Below are positions 17,065 through 23,885 of a DNA stretch of 64,000 nt, one piece after another. Origin of the DNA: Marinomonas piezotolerans (GTDB lineage Bacteria > Pseudomonadota > Gammaproteobacteria > Pseudomonadales > Marinomonadaceae); assembly GCF_003362755.1 (NCBI RefSeq), contig NZ_QKRA01000006.1, positions 124,001-188,000 on the forward strand, written 5' to 3'. The translations under genes and the position numbers were made by a program. The notes beneath the pieces were generated by a model. It had not been told where the DNA came from, searched no databases, and saw only the letters and a program-made list of their open reading frames with translations. Each line of letters opens with the position of its first letter. Positions within the stretch are counted from its first letter, which is position 1.

Positions 17065-17723
17065 TGGGCGGTAGTTCTAAAAGCTCAAACAAAACCGTTA
17101 ACAACGTCACCAACTATTCACTGCAAGGTATGGAAAGCGCTGAAACGGTTGTAGCGGGTGACGGCAACACGGTGACCACCACCGACCATGGTGCGGTTGA
17201 TGGTGCCTTTGCTCTTGGGTCTGAGGCACTAGGCTTTGCTGAAAATGCCCTAGAGATCGGCGGCGAAGTTATCAACGGTAATACAGAAGTTTCCAAGCTG
17301 GCAATTAATGCAAATGGCGAACTGGCAAAAGACGCGCTTAATCAGGGTTTTGGTTTTGGCGAAAGCGCGCTAGAAGCCAACAGCACGTTAGCGGATAACG
17401 CTTTAAAACAGGTTTCTGTATTCGGCTCTGAAGCATTAGATGCAAACACCAAGGCGCTAAACAACAGCTTTGAATTCGGCACTACAGCGATTGAGTCAAA
17501 TAACGAAGCACTGCAAACGGGCTTTGGTTTTGCGGAATCACTGGTGCAGCAAAACACGGCAAATGCGGCGGCAAACAACTTGGCAATGAAAGAACTCGCT
17601 AAATCCGTATCAACGGGCGGCGCTTCGGACATTGCAAGCCAATCGCTAAAGACCGTGTACACAATTGGCGGTGTAAGCGTGGCCGTGGTGCTGGGGTTAC
17701 TACTGATCAAAGGGGGTAAGTAA
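17064..17723 (+). CDS. Repeat-containing virion membrane protein with C-terminal KGGK
   Basis: A 219-residue protein. A Ser/Asn/Thr-rich head is followed by imperfect repeats of about 22 residues, such as ALNQGFGFGESALEANSTL and ALKQVSVFGSEALDANTKAL. A final hydrophobic helix (TIGGVSVAVVLGLLL) ends IKGGK. An alanine- and aromatic-patterned repeat with a tail anchor would suit a stalk or penton-associated protein that reaches from membrane to surface (inference). The ATG at 17064 overlaps the previous stop; a GTG at 17061 is the alternative. It abuts the fibre gene. Confidence 0.62.
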   Translation: MGGSSKSSNKTVNNVTNYSLQGMESAETVVAGDGNTVTTTDHGAVDGAFALGSEALGFAENALEIGGEVINGNTEVSKLAINANGELAKDALNQGFGFGESALEANSTLADNALKQVSVFGSEALDANTKALNNSFEFGTTAIESNNEALQTGFGFAESLVQQNTANAAANNLAMKELAKSVSTGGASDIASQSLKTVYTIGGVSVAVVLGLLLIKGGK

Positions 17724-18757
17724 TGTTTGTCACTCTACAGCCTCTAGAAGAGGCGACAATTTCAGGACGTGGTGAAACCGTTGTTTATGTGTCCGGTAGC
17801 GAACCACTGTTATTAATGGCGAGTAGCAAACGAGCAGAAATCCCCAGTGGTTCACAAATCACGTTCCCAGCATTCGACCAGTTCACCGTACAGAACAAGG
17901 GTGAAAGCCCTGTCTCGGCTGAATTGCTCGTGGTGGAAGGGGAATTCCGTTCGCTGGCCGAAGGTTCAACGGTTCGTATCCAGTCGATCACCGACCCTGT
18001 GGAAGTGAACGAAGTGCAACGAATCGTTGAAGCGGTCACGGCGAACATCTCCAACACTGGCGACATTAGTAACCCAATCGTTACAGCACTGGCCCAAATG
18101 CTAACGGCGAACGTCTCCAACACTGGCGACATTAGCGACCCAATCGTAACAGCACTGGCCCAAACGTTGACGGCTGACGTCTCCAACACTGGCGACATTA
18201 GCAGCCCAATCGTTACGGCACTGGCCCAAACGCTGACGGCGAACGTCTCCAACGCTGGTGACATTAGCAGCCCAATTGTTACGGCACTGGCCCAAACGCT
18301 GACGGCGAACGTCTCCAACACTGGCGACATTAGCAGCCCAATCGTAACGGCACTGGCCCAAACACTGACGGCGAACGTCTCCAATACAGGTGACATTAGC
18401 AATCCAATCGTTACGGCACTGGCCCAAACGCTGACGGCGAACGTCTCCAACACTGGTGACATTAGTAACCCAATCGTTGCGGCGCTGGCCCAAACGTTGG
18501 AAATACTGGAAAAACCCGCCACATCGTTGGCGAGTAGTTCTAAGACGTTCATTGCTGGCGAGTCTTACACGATCCCAGCGAATGCAAACCGCCGTGATGT
18601 AAGAGTTACGGCAGCAAAAACAAATACTGATTTGGTAACAGTTGGCGGCGTTGAATTGGCCGCAGGTGAACAAATCGAATTTAAAAAATACGTGGGTACT
18701 GTGCAATGTAGCGCGGTATCTGCAGATGTAATTCTGATTACAGAGGTCATTAAATAA
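17723..18757 (+). CDS. Repeat-built spike/fibre protein
   Basis: A 344-residue protein. The N-terminal region (about 1-105) is beta-rich. Residues 106-259 are seven tandem copies of a 22-residue unit containing VSNTGDISNPIVTALAQ. The C-terminal domain (about 260-344) looks like a small beta domain (YTIPANANRRDVRVTAAKTN). Such a plan (base, repeat shaft, head) fits a host-recognition spike. PM2's P1 spike fills this role, but no sequence match to it is claimed. Translated from TAATG overlap with GGGGG at 17712-17716. Confidence 0.68.
   Translation: MFVTLQPLEEATISGRGETVVYVSGSEPLLLMASSKRAEIPSGSQITFPAFDQFTVQNKGESPVSAELLVVEGEFRSLAEGSTVRIQSITDPVEVNEVQRIVEAVTANISNTGDISNPIVTALAQMLTANVSNTGDISDPIVTALAQTLTADVSNTGDISSPIVTALAQTLTANVSNAGDISSPIVTALAQTLTANVSNTGDISSPIVTALAQTLTANVSNTGDISNPIVTALAQTLTANVSNTGDISNPIVAALAQTLEILEKPATSLASSSKTFIAGESYTIPANANRRDVRVTAAKTNTDLVTVGGVELAAGEQIEFKKYVGTVQCSAVSADVILITEVIK
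18038..18499 (+). repeat. Seven tandem 66-bp repeats in the fibre gene
   Basis: Seven near-identical units of exactly 66 bp, so gain or loss of a unit keeps the reading frame. Units begin at 18038, 18104, 18170, 18236, 18302, 18368 and 18434. Differences are mostly third-position changes plus a few codon changes (for example SNAGD in unit 4). Good substrate for slipped mispairing. Confidence 0.95.
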
Positions 18758-19299
18758 TGGAAAAAGTAGGGCAACAATCTGTTCTAAACGATTTGGTTGA
18801 ATTAAAGAGGCAGGCGGATCAAACAGAACAAAAGCTAAATTCGGAAAAATCTGCTGGATTGATCGGCGACGTTTCCGCAGTAACAGGAAATGCAGCACGA
18901 GGAATGCGCACAGAACGCGCCGCGTTTTTCTTCACTGGTGAATCTGGAGCGGCTTATATTCATATCAAAACACCGCTAAAACCAACTGTAGATAACGTTA
19001 TGTATCACTTCACATTAACGGGTTACTGTTATGGCGAATCGAGGGACGTATCTAACACGTTTGCGGGATTCTGCTATGGCCCTAATGATACGTTGATCAG
19101 TGTCGGAGGTAGCGGCACACATGATGCGAATGGCGTTCCTCACTCATACATTTCTAGCGATGGTTATGTAACGTTGCGCATGCATTTTACAAATACATAT
19201 TTCTTGAATCTCGTTCTCGATTCCATTTATTTAGACGGTGGTCGGGTTTTTCGTGAAGGTGATTTTGAGATTATCCGTTCTACACAGGAGTCCATCTGA
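18757..19299 (+). CDS. Putative receptor-binding/fibre-tip protein
   Basis: A 180-residue protein. The first 40 residues form a likely coiled coil (LNDLVELKRQADQTEQKLNSE), suited to trimerisation. The rest is beta-rich with many aromatic and Gly residues (HFTLTGYCYG, GFCYGPNDTLISVGGSGTHD, YVTLRMHFTNTYF), like a C-terminal domain of a phage tail fibre. It starts at the stop of the repeat fibre gene. A partner of the spike is the simplest reading; no homologue recognised. Confidence 0.55.
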   Translation: MEKVGQQSVLNDLVELKRQADQTEQKLNSEKSAGLIGDVSAVTGNAARGMRTERAAFFFTGESGAAYIHIKTPLKPTVDNVMYHFTLTGYCYGESRDVSNTFAGFCYGPNDTLISVGGSGTHDANGVPHSYISSDGYVTLRMHFTNTYFLNLVLDSIYLDGGRVFREGDFEIIRSTQESI

Positions 19300-19505
19300 T
19301 GATTTCACGTTTTGAATCTATCGCACAAAACACAGCTATTGTGTACGCAGAAGACGCCCAGCAAGTGGCAAACGATTACTTGATCAAAAAACACGGCTCA
19401 CTCGAAGCAGCACCGCAGTCCGACACAGACGCGGCGGCGGCATGGGTGGCGGGTGATCGTAATTATTACGATCTAATCAAAATCGGCCAAGCAGAAGCAG
19501 CCTAA
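19299..19505 (+). CDS. Small prophage protein near the fibre genes
   Basis: A 68-residue acidic soluble protein beginning MISRFESIAQNTAIVY, with a short AAAAAW motif. No domain is recognised. It overlaps the stop of the fibre-tip gene and the start of the lysozyme-like gene. The order fibre, small acidic protein, lysis genes recalls fibre-assembly chaperones, but nothing in the sequence proves it. Confidence 0.5.
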   Translation: MISRFESIAQNTAIVYAEDAQQVANDYLIKKHGSLEAAPQSDTDAAAAWVAGDRNYYDLIKIGQAEAA

Positions 19506-19981
19506 TGAACAAACCAGCCCTAGCCCTAGCTGGTCTGGGGCTTGTTTACATCATTTATCGGGGGAGCAAAATGCTTGCAGTCGATGACGTGCGCGGTATG
19601 CGCAACAAAAACCCCATGAACGTAGTGAAAACCAACATTCAATGGGACGGAAAAACAGAAGGCGAAGACCCTACATTTGAGACGTTCAAAACGTATTCAT
19701 ACGGCATTCGTGCGGGGGCTAAATTGCTAGTGAACTATCAAAAGCTATACGGCATCAACACCGTGCAAGGCTTGATCAACCGCTATGCGCCTAGCCACGA
19801 AAACCCAACCAGCGCGTATATAAACCACGTAGCGGCGGCGGTAGGTGTAGCGCCTGACCAACCAATAGACGTACAAGCCAACCTATACAAACTGGTTGCA
19901 GCCATTATCAAGTTTGAGATCGGCGCGGTTCCCTTCTCGGCGTGGTACATCAAAAACTCAATAAAGGAACTGACAGCATGA
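19505..19981 (+). CDS. Virion-associated lysozyme-like structural protein
   Basis: A 158-residue protein with an N-terminal signal-anchor helix (LALAGLGLVYIIY) and then a conserved region typical of phage lytic or structural proteins: RGMRNKNPMNVVK, FETFKTYSYGIRAGAKLLVNYQKLYGINTVQGLINRYAPSHENPTSAYINHVAAAVGV. Proteins of this kind are usually called phage structural or lysozyme-like and are thought to open peptidoglycan during entry or exit. The membrane anchor suits a virion with an inner membrane. Overlaps neighbouring genes at both ends; no strong ribosome-binding site. Confidence 0.75.
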   Translation: MNKPALALAGLGLVYIIYRGSKMLAVDDVRGMRNKNPMNVVKTNIQWDGKTEGEDPTFETFKTYSYGIRAGAKLLVNYQKLYGINTVQGLINRYAPSHENPTSAYINHVAAAVGVAPDQPIDVQANLYKLVAAIIKFEIGAVPFSAWYIKNSIKELTA

Positions 19982-20142
19982 AGGAAAAACTAAAGTCCAT
20001 TTGGGCAAATCAGAAAAAGCCGATCATGGTTATCTTGCTTGGTCTATCTGGGGCTATTGGCGTTCCAGCATGGTTAGGCACACCCGCTTCATCAATTGCT
20101 TACAGCAGCATTTGTACAGCGTTTGAGATTGAGTGCGACTAA
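19978..20142 (+). CDS. Small membrane protein, possible lysis accessory
   Basis: A 54-residue protein with a basic start (MKEKLKSIWANQKKP), one hydrophobic helix (IMVILLGLSGAIGVPAWLG) and a second weaker segment. The ATG overlaps the preceding stop (ATGA at 19978-19981) and aaagga precedes it. Its place between the lysozyme-like gene and the holin-like gene suggests a lysis role. The track-length alternative at 19942 lies inside the lysozyme-like gene and is rejected. Confidence 0.55.
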   Translation: MKEKLKSIWANQKKPIMVILLGLSGAIGVPAWLGTPASSIAYSSICTAFEIECD

Positions 20143-20330
20143 TGGAAAAGATACTAAGCCCGACCACATACGGCGGTGCTTTTACGGCATGGATGGGAAG
20201 CATGACGGCTAACGATGTAGCGGCCTATGGTGGCCTAGTGGTTGCCGCCGCAACATTCGCGGCCAACGTATGGTACAAACGGCAACACCTAAAACTAGCA
20301 AAAGAGAAATTAGAAAAGGGGCTAAACTAA
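20142..20330 (+). CDS. Holin-like small membrane protein
   Basis: A 62-residue protein with two short hydrophobic segments (about residues 12-28 and 33-50) and a highly charged C-terminus (YKRQHLKLAKEKLEKGLN). This is the layout of class II holins, and the YGGLVVAAATFAANVWYKRQ stretch resembles them. Holins set the time of lysis by piercing the inner membrane. The ATG at 20142 overlaps the stop of the gene before. It is the last gene of the late transcript, followed by a terminator that overlaps its stop codon. Confidence 0.65.
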   Translation: MEKILSPTTYGGAFTAWMGSMTANDVAAYGGLVVAAATFAANVWYKRQHLKLAKEKLEKGLN

Positions 20331-20342
20331 GCCCCTTTTTTT
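20318..20342. terminator. Terminator at end of late operon, bidirectional
   Basis: ggggct (20318-20323) pairs with agcccc (20330-20335) around a 6-base loop and is followed by seven T. The A-run before the stem serves the convergent lipoprotein gene on the other strand. Confidence 0.9.
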
Positions 20343-21069
20343 ACTCTCGGTAGAAATCGCCACCTATCCAGGCATCGTCCCTATATGCAAAAAGTGTCAG
20401 CGTTTCCACATCATCCTCCGAACCACTAACAGCAAGACCAGCAGAATAAGAACCGTTCAAGCTATCATCGGTGCATTCTGACGCCGTGGCGGTCATTGAG
20501 AATGCGGAATAACGGTAGTCTTCATCTTTTAGCACAACTGTGACTAGGCACCCCAACTCTAACGAACGCAACGAAGCAACACCATTTGTCATCGTAAACG
20601 TGTCGCTAGCCCCATCATCGTACTGATACCACGTCCCATTTAGGTCTGATAAATCACGACTCTTTTTAAACTGGTTGTTATTTTCGGCATCACCTGTGCC
20701 AGCAAAAGTGAACGTATCAGAACCATACTTTAGGCTGGCAGACAAAGCGCCATTATTAAATGAAACGGTAGAGTCATAGGTGTATTTATCATCACCGTCT
20801 ATCTCGTAAAGAATCCCCGTTCCCGTGTTACCGTTCCAATTAAGGTCACCATATACAATAGAGCCTTCGGCGTTAATAAACGTGAACCCTGATTCGTTCA
20901 CAAACGCCACCGACTCATATGTATTATCGTAAATGCTTGAAGTGCCATGCCAATAACCCACCGCACCATTGATAACGGTATTCGTAGAAGTTGACTCGCT
21001 AGAACTACCACCGCCACCGCAAGCAGTAAGAAAAACAGACGCCGCAACGGGCAAAAGAAGTGCTTTCAT
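20341..21069 (-). CDS. Prophage-borne lipoprotein (cargo gene)
   Basis: A 242-residue exported lipoprotein. It has an N-terminal signal peptide, lipobox LTAC (about residues 14-17), a GGGGSSSES linker, then a beta-rich Gly/Asp/Thr/Tyr body with two Cys near the C-terminus. It is convergent with the late operon and has no overlap with other phage genes. It has its own upstream region, so it is not part of the lytic transcript. Placement just inside the right attachment site is typical of cargo genes expressed in the lysogen. Surface change or superinfection exclusion are possible roles; neither is shown by sequence. Confidence 0.72.
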   Translation of the reverse strand: MKALLLPVAASVFLTACGGGGSSSESTSTNTVINGAVGYWHGTSSIYDNTYESVAFVNESGFTFINAEGSIVYGDLNWNGNTGTGILYEIDGDDKYTYDSTVSFNNGALSASLKYGSDTFTFAGTGDAENNNQFKKSRDLSDLNGTWYQYDDGASDTFTMTNGVASLRSLELGCLVTVVLKDEDYRYSAFSMTATASECTDDSLNGSYSAGLAVSGSEDDVETLTLFAYRDDAWIGGDFYRE

Positions 21070-21162
21070 ATCCTTGATTCCTTGTTATCCAAATAACGGC
21101 GGGGATAGTAGCACAGCTAGGCATTAGATAAAGATCAACGGGAAAAGCTAAAAGAGGAATCA

Positions 21163-21181
21163 AGTGTCCATATAGTGTCCA
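21163..21181. promoter_or_regulatory. Right integrase arm-type site pair
   Basis: Two copies of agtgtcca start at 21163 and 21174, the 11-bp spacing also seen at the left end (8225-8244). The matching pairs at both prophage ends suggest binding sites for the integrase N-terminal domain. Confidence 0.58.
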
Positions 21182-21250
21182 CTTAGAGGGGTAAATATGG
21201 GTAAAAACTGTATAAATAAACAGTAAAAGTAAAGCTTTAAAACCCTGAAA

Positions 21251-21271
21251 CGCCCGTGTTCTGGGCGTTTT
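21251..21271 (+). terminator. Short terminator near the right end
   Basis: cgccc (21251-21255) pairs with gggcg (21263-21267) around a 7-base loop and is followed by four T. It lies just before a 13-base motif, ttttcaaggcatt, that abuts attR; a near copy, ttttcaagacatt, sits 13 bases after attL (8178-8190). Confidence 0.6.
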
Positions 21272-21279
21272 CAAGGCAT

Positions 21280-21297
21280 TAAAAAGGGGAGCAAAGC
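21280..21297. repeat. attR core, 18-bp direct repeat
   Basis: Identical to 8147-8164. On the minus strand it reads gctttgctccccttttta, the loop, 3' arm and T-tract of the terminator at 21281-21302, so integration leaves that terminator intact. Confidence 0.88.
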
Positions 21298-21435
21298 TCC
21301 CCGTTCCCCTCACAGCAGTTCGGTGTTAGGCATACACCTTTTAGCGCTGCTGTACCACGTTGGCCCCGATTGTCGACATCACTACTTGGACAAACTGGTT
21401 TGCTGAAATATACATTTCGAGCACGTTCTGATCAT
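21281..21435 (-). ncRNA. Candidate small RNA ending in the prophage attachment site
   Basis: On the minus strand a promoter with -35 TTGCGA (21470-21465), a 17-base spacer and -10 TATTCT (21447-21442) is followed about 155 nt later by a strong intrinsic terminator. The terminator stem pairs ggggagc (minus 21302-21296) with gctcccc (21292-21286) and ends in five T. Just upstream are stems acagcag/ctgctgt (21353-21347 with 21318-21312) and ggtgt/acacc (21338-21334 with 21326-21322). No open frame is seen. I do not recognise a known RNA family. The 5' end is estimated. Confidence 0.6.
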
Positions 21436-21499
21436 TCGGTCAGAATACAAAATACAACTTAGGATCGCAATATTTTTTGACCATTCGTACAAAAAAATA

Positions 21500-22642
21500 T
21501 CAGTTCATCACTATGCAATTCCTGCCCTTCTTTTTTGCCTTGTACAACGCGACGTCCGCTCTTTTTATCACATCTTCGGGGAGCTCCCCTTCCTCGGCAG
21601 TTGCAATACCAATACTAGCCGTCACAGAGACCATTTTTTCTTTGTCTCCCACGGTGACATTTAATTGCTGCAAATGAATGTGTTCACGCAAATTTTCTAG
21701 AATCGTTTGAGCCTGCTCCAGCACTCGCCCCTTAAACAGAACCGTAAACTCTTCGCCACCATAGCGGTAGACCGATGCGGGACCTGATTCTTGCTGTAAC
21801 ACGCGCGCCACCAATTTCAACACTTCATCACCTTTATCATGTCCATACGAATCGTTAAATTTCTTAAAATGATCAATATCCAACATAGCCACTGCATAGC
21901 GCTTGGGTAATGCCACCAAAGCCTCATTAAGAGCTCTTCGTCCAGGCAACTGAGTCAATTCATCACGGTATGCCATACGGTGACTCTCAGCCACAACAAA
22001 CCAAATCCAAATCAACATTTGAGCGCTTCGTAAAGACGATTCTTGTTGCGTGGTAAATGTCATCAGCTCAATTAGCAGCAATGTCACCAAACTCACAAGA
22101 ACCGCGGCAGAAAAGCCATCTGCATGCCGCCACCACGTGATCGTACTCGCGACAATAGTCGTCAACACGACCAACCAACTTATCAACGTTGAGAAGGACA
22201 AACCTAACCACGGCAAATGCATGTTTAGAAACGTAAAATTAACCCACCCTCTTTCATAAAACACACTCCACGCAACCAGCATTATTAAGAAAAGCATGCG
22301 ATTGAAGGCGTAGCGATTAAAGAAGCCACGCTCTTTCAACATCAACAAGAGCCCAAACCCAATCGCTGTAATCAATGTGGCGCTCGACGGTATCGACGAT
22401 GTCGTCACATAAGGGAACATTACTGGTAGCAGCAGCAAACCACCCGCAAGCAGTACTTTACCTCGGTTAAAATGCCATGCTAAAAACACCATAACGAAAG
22501 CAAGGATATAAGGTAATAAAGGCAGCACACTAATCGCTAATTCTGGTAGTTCCAACACATAAGCACTGGCAAACAAGCTGATCAAGAGGATAAACAGTGG
22601 CACTAAAAGAGAGCCCATTTTTTGAGGCATCGTCAAACTCAT
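21500..22642 (-). CDS. Membrane diguanylate cyclase (GGDEF protein)
   Basis: The N-terminal half (about residues 1-200) has seven or so hydrophobic segments and no recognised sensor name. The C-terminal GGDEF domain carries the full active site (VYRYGGEEFTVLF) and the preceding LDIDHFKKFNDSYGHDKGDEVL. It makes c-di-GMP from GTP at the inner membrane. The RxxD product-inhibition site expected five residues before GGEEF is missing (SGPA is there instead). An ATG at 22642 with aaagg in front is preferred over the TTG at 22645. The gene has no partner close by on its strand. Confidence 0.88.
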   Translation of the reverse strand: MSLTMPQKMGSLLVPLFILLISLFASAYVLELPELAISVLPLLPYILAFVMVFLAWHFNRGKVLLAGGLLLLPVMFPYVTTSSIPSSATLITAIGFGLLLMLKERGFFNRYAFNRMLFLIMLVAWSVFYERGWVNFTFLNMHLPWLGLSFSTLISWLVVLTTIVASTITWWRHADGFSAAVLVSLVTLLLIELMTFTTQQESSLRSAQMLIWIWFVVAESHRMAYRDELTQLPGRRALNEALVALPKRYAVAMLDIDHFKKFNDSYGHDKGDEVLKLVARVLQQESGPASVYRYGGEEFTVLFKGRVLEQAQTILENLREHIHLQQLNVTVGDKEKMVSVTASIGIATAEEGELPEDVIKRADVALYKAKKKGRNCIVMN

Positions 22643-22734
22643 CAAACCTTTCGATTATACTGAATCAATATCTTGCACCGAAAAGCATACATTTTCATTA
22701 ATAATAAGATACAAAGACTAAATGAGAGCATATT

Positions 22735-23709
22735 ATGGGTTTACTAGTAGAAGGCAAATGGCACGATCAGTGGTACGACACAAAAGCAACAAACGGAAAG
22801 TTTGTTCGTTCACAATCACAATTTAGAAACTGGTTAGTCGCACCTCAAGACTATGACGAGAACAACCCCCATCATTTTTTAGCGGAGTCTGGGCGCTATC
22901 ATTTGTATGTATCACTCGCTTGTCCTTGGGCACATCGCACATTGATATTTCGTCAGCTTAAAAACCTAACCGAGCACATTAGTGTCAGCTGTGTGCATCC
23001 TCATATGCTAGAAAACGGTTGGGAGTTCAAGCATGAAGAGCGTTTTATAGATTCTCAGGTAGAAAGCGGAGATCCTCTGCATAATTTCGATTTCGCTTAC
23101 CAAATCTACACAAAAGCAGATCCTGAATACTCAGGCCGAGTAACGGTCCCCATTCTGTGGGATAAAAAAACCAACACCATTGTCTCCAATGAATCAGCAG
23201 AGATCATTCGAATGTTTAATATGGCGTTCAATGAACTGACTGGTAACACAATCGATTTCTATCCAGACCACTTAAAAGACGACATAGACACCATCAATGA
23301 TCGAATTTACGATACGGTCAATAACGGTGTATACAAATCTGGATTTGCCACAACTCAAGACGCTTATGAAGAAGCCGTGAAACCACTGTTCGATACGCTA
23401 GACTTTTTGGAAACGACACTCGACTCCCAACGTTATTTGCTGGGCGATCAACAGACCGAAGCGGATTGGCGCTTATTTACCACGTTGATTCGTTTTGATC
23501 CTGTTTATTTCGGTCACTTCAAATGCAACTTGAAACGTATTCTTGATTACCCGAATTTGAATGCGTATCTCAAACGTTTATACACAACCGAGAATATTGC
23601 TGAAACAGTAAACATGAATCACATAAAGCAGCACTATTATTACAGTCATGACACCATAAACCCAACTCGTATCGTACCGAATGGGCCCAATGAACTGTTT
23701 CGAACTTAA
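22735..23709 (+). CDS. yqjG: Glutathionyl-hydroquinone reductase (Xi-class GST)
   Basis: A 324-residue member of the Xi-class glutathione transferases. The catalytic cysteine is Cys63 in SLACPWAHRTLIFRQL, the same position as in E. coli YqjG. The C-terminal helical domain contains the LDYPNLNAYLKRLY segment. These enzymes strip glutathione from glutathionyl-hydroquinones to release hydroquinone, protecting against quinone stress. Monocistronic, ending before a terminator at 23827. Confidence 0.9.
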   Translation: MGLLVEGKWHDQWYDTKATNGKFVRSQSQFRNWLVAPQDYDENNPHHFLAESGRYHLYVSLACPWAHRTLIFRQLKNLTEHISVSCVHPHMLENGWEFKHEERFIDSQVESGDPLHNFDFAYQIYTKADPEYSGRVTVPILWDKKTNTIVSNESAEIIRMFNMAFNELTGNTIDFYPDHLKDDIDTINDRIYDTVNNGVYKSGFATTQDAYEEAVKPLFDTLDFLETTLDSQRYLLGDQQTEADWRLFTTLIRFDPVYFGHFKCNLKRILDYPNLNAYLKRLYTTENIAETVNMNHIKQHYYYSHDTINPTRIVPNGPNELFRT

Positions 23710-23826
23710 CGTAGTCACCGAAATTAAGGGAAAATTGAGTAGTTTTTGACAATCTCCATACGATCAACTATCAAATCGTTACATTTTTTTGGATAATGCA
23801 AGATCAATAGATCGTAAGTACGAAGC

Positions 23827-23856
23827 GAGCAGCCTCATTTCAGGCTGCTCATTTTT
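23827..23856 (+). terminator. Terminator after yqjG
   Basis: gagcagcct (23827-23835) pairs with aggctgctc (23842-23850) around six bases, followed by attttt. It lies about 120 bases after the yqjG stop and 30 bases before the next gene. Confidence 0.88.
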
Positions 23857-23885
23857 GTATACGCACTGATTAAAGATGGTTGATT

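Larger units (their letters stand above)
8147..21297. mobile_element. Integrated PM2-like (corticovirus-like) tailless prophage, 13.15 kb
   Basis: The element is bounded by 18-bp perfect direct repeats. Its order is integrase, repressor (both leftward), then a rightward block of regulator, small proteins, rolling-circle Rep, packaging ATPase, double-jelly-roll capsid protein, membrane and fibre proteins, lysozyme-like protein and holin-like protein. A leftward lipoprotein gene sits just inside the right end. There is no terminase, portal, tail or tape-measure gene. PM2 (about 10 kb, circular dsDNA, inner membrane) is the best-known relative, and PM2-like prophages in aquatic bacteria are established. 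Every essential gene I can recognise is open, so the prophage looks intact. Confidence 0.9.

Noticed and set aside
18038..18499. Tandem repeats resembling a CRISPR array
   Set aside because: Units abut with no spacers, are 66 bp, and are in frame in a coding gene.
17785..18898. Long minus-strand frames over the fibre gene
   Set aside because: They are mirror products of the 66-bp repeats; the + strand frame is coupled with its neighbours and has a ribosome-binding site.
21281..21353. tRNA or tmRNA at attR
   Set aside because: No cloverleaf, no GTTCRANY T-loop and no CCA end could be found; the stems do not fit tRNA spacing.
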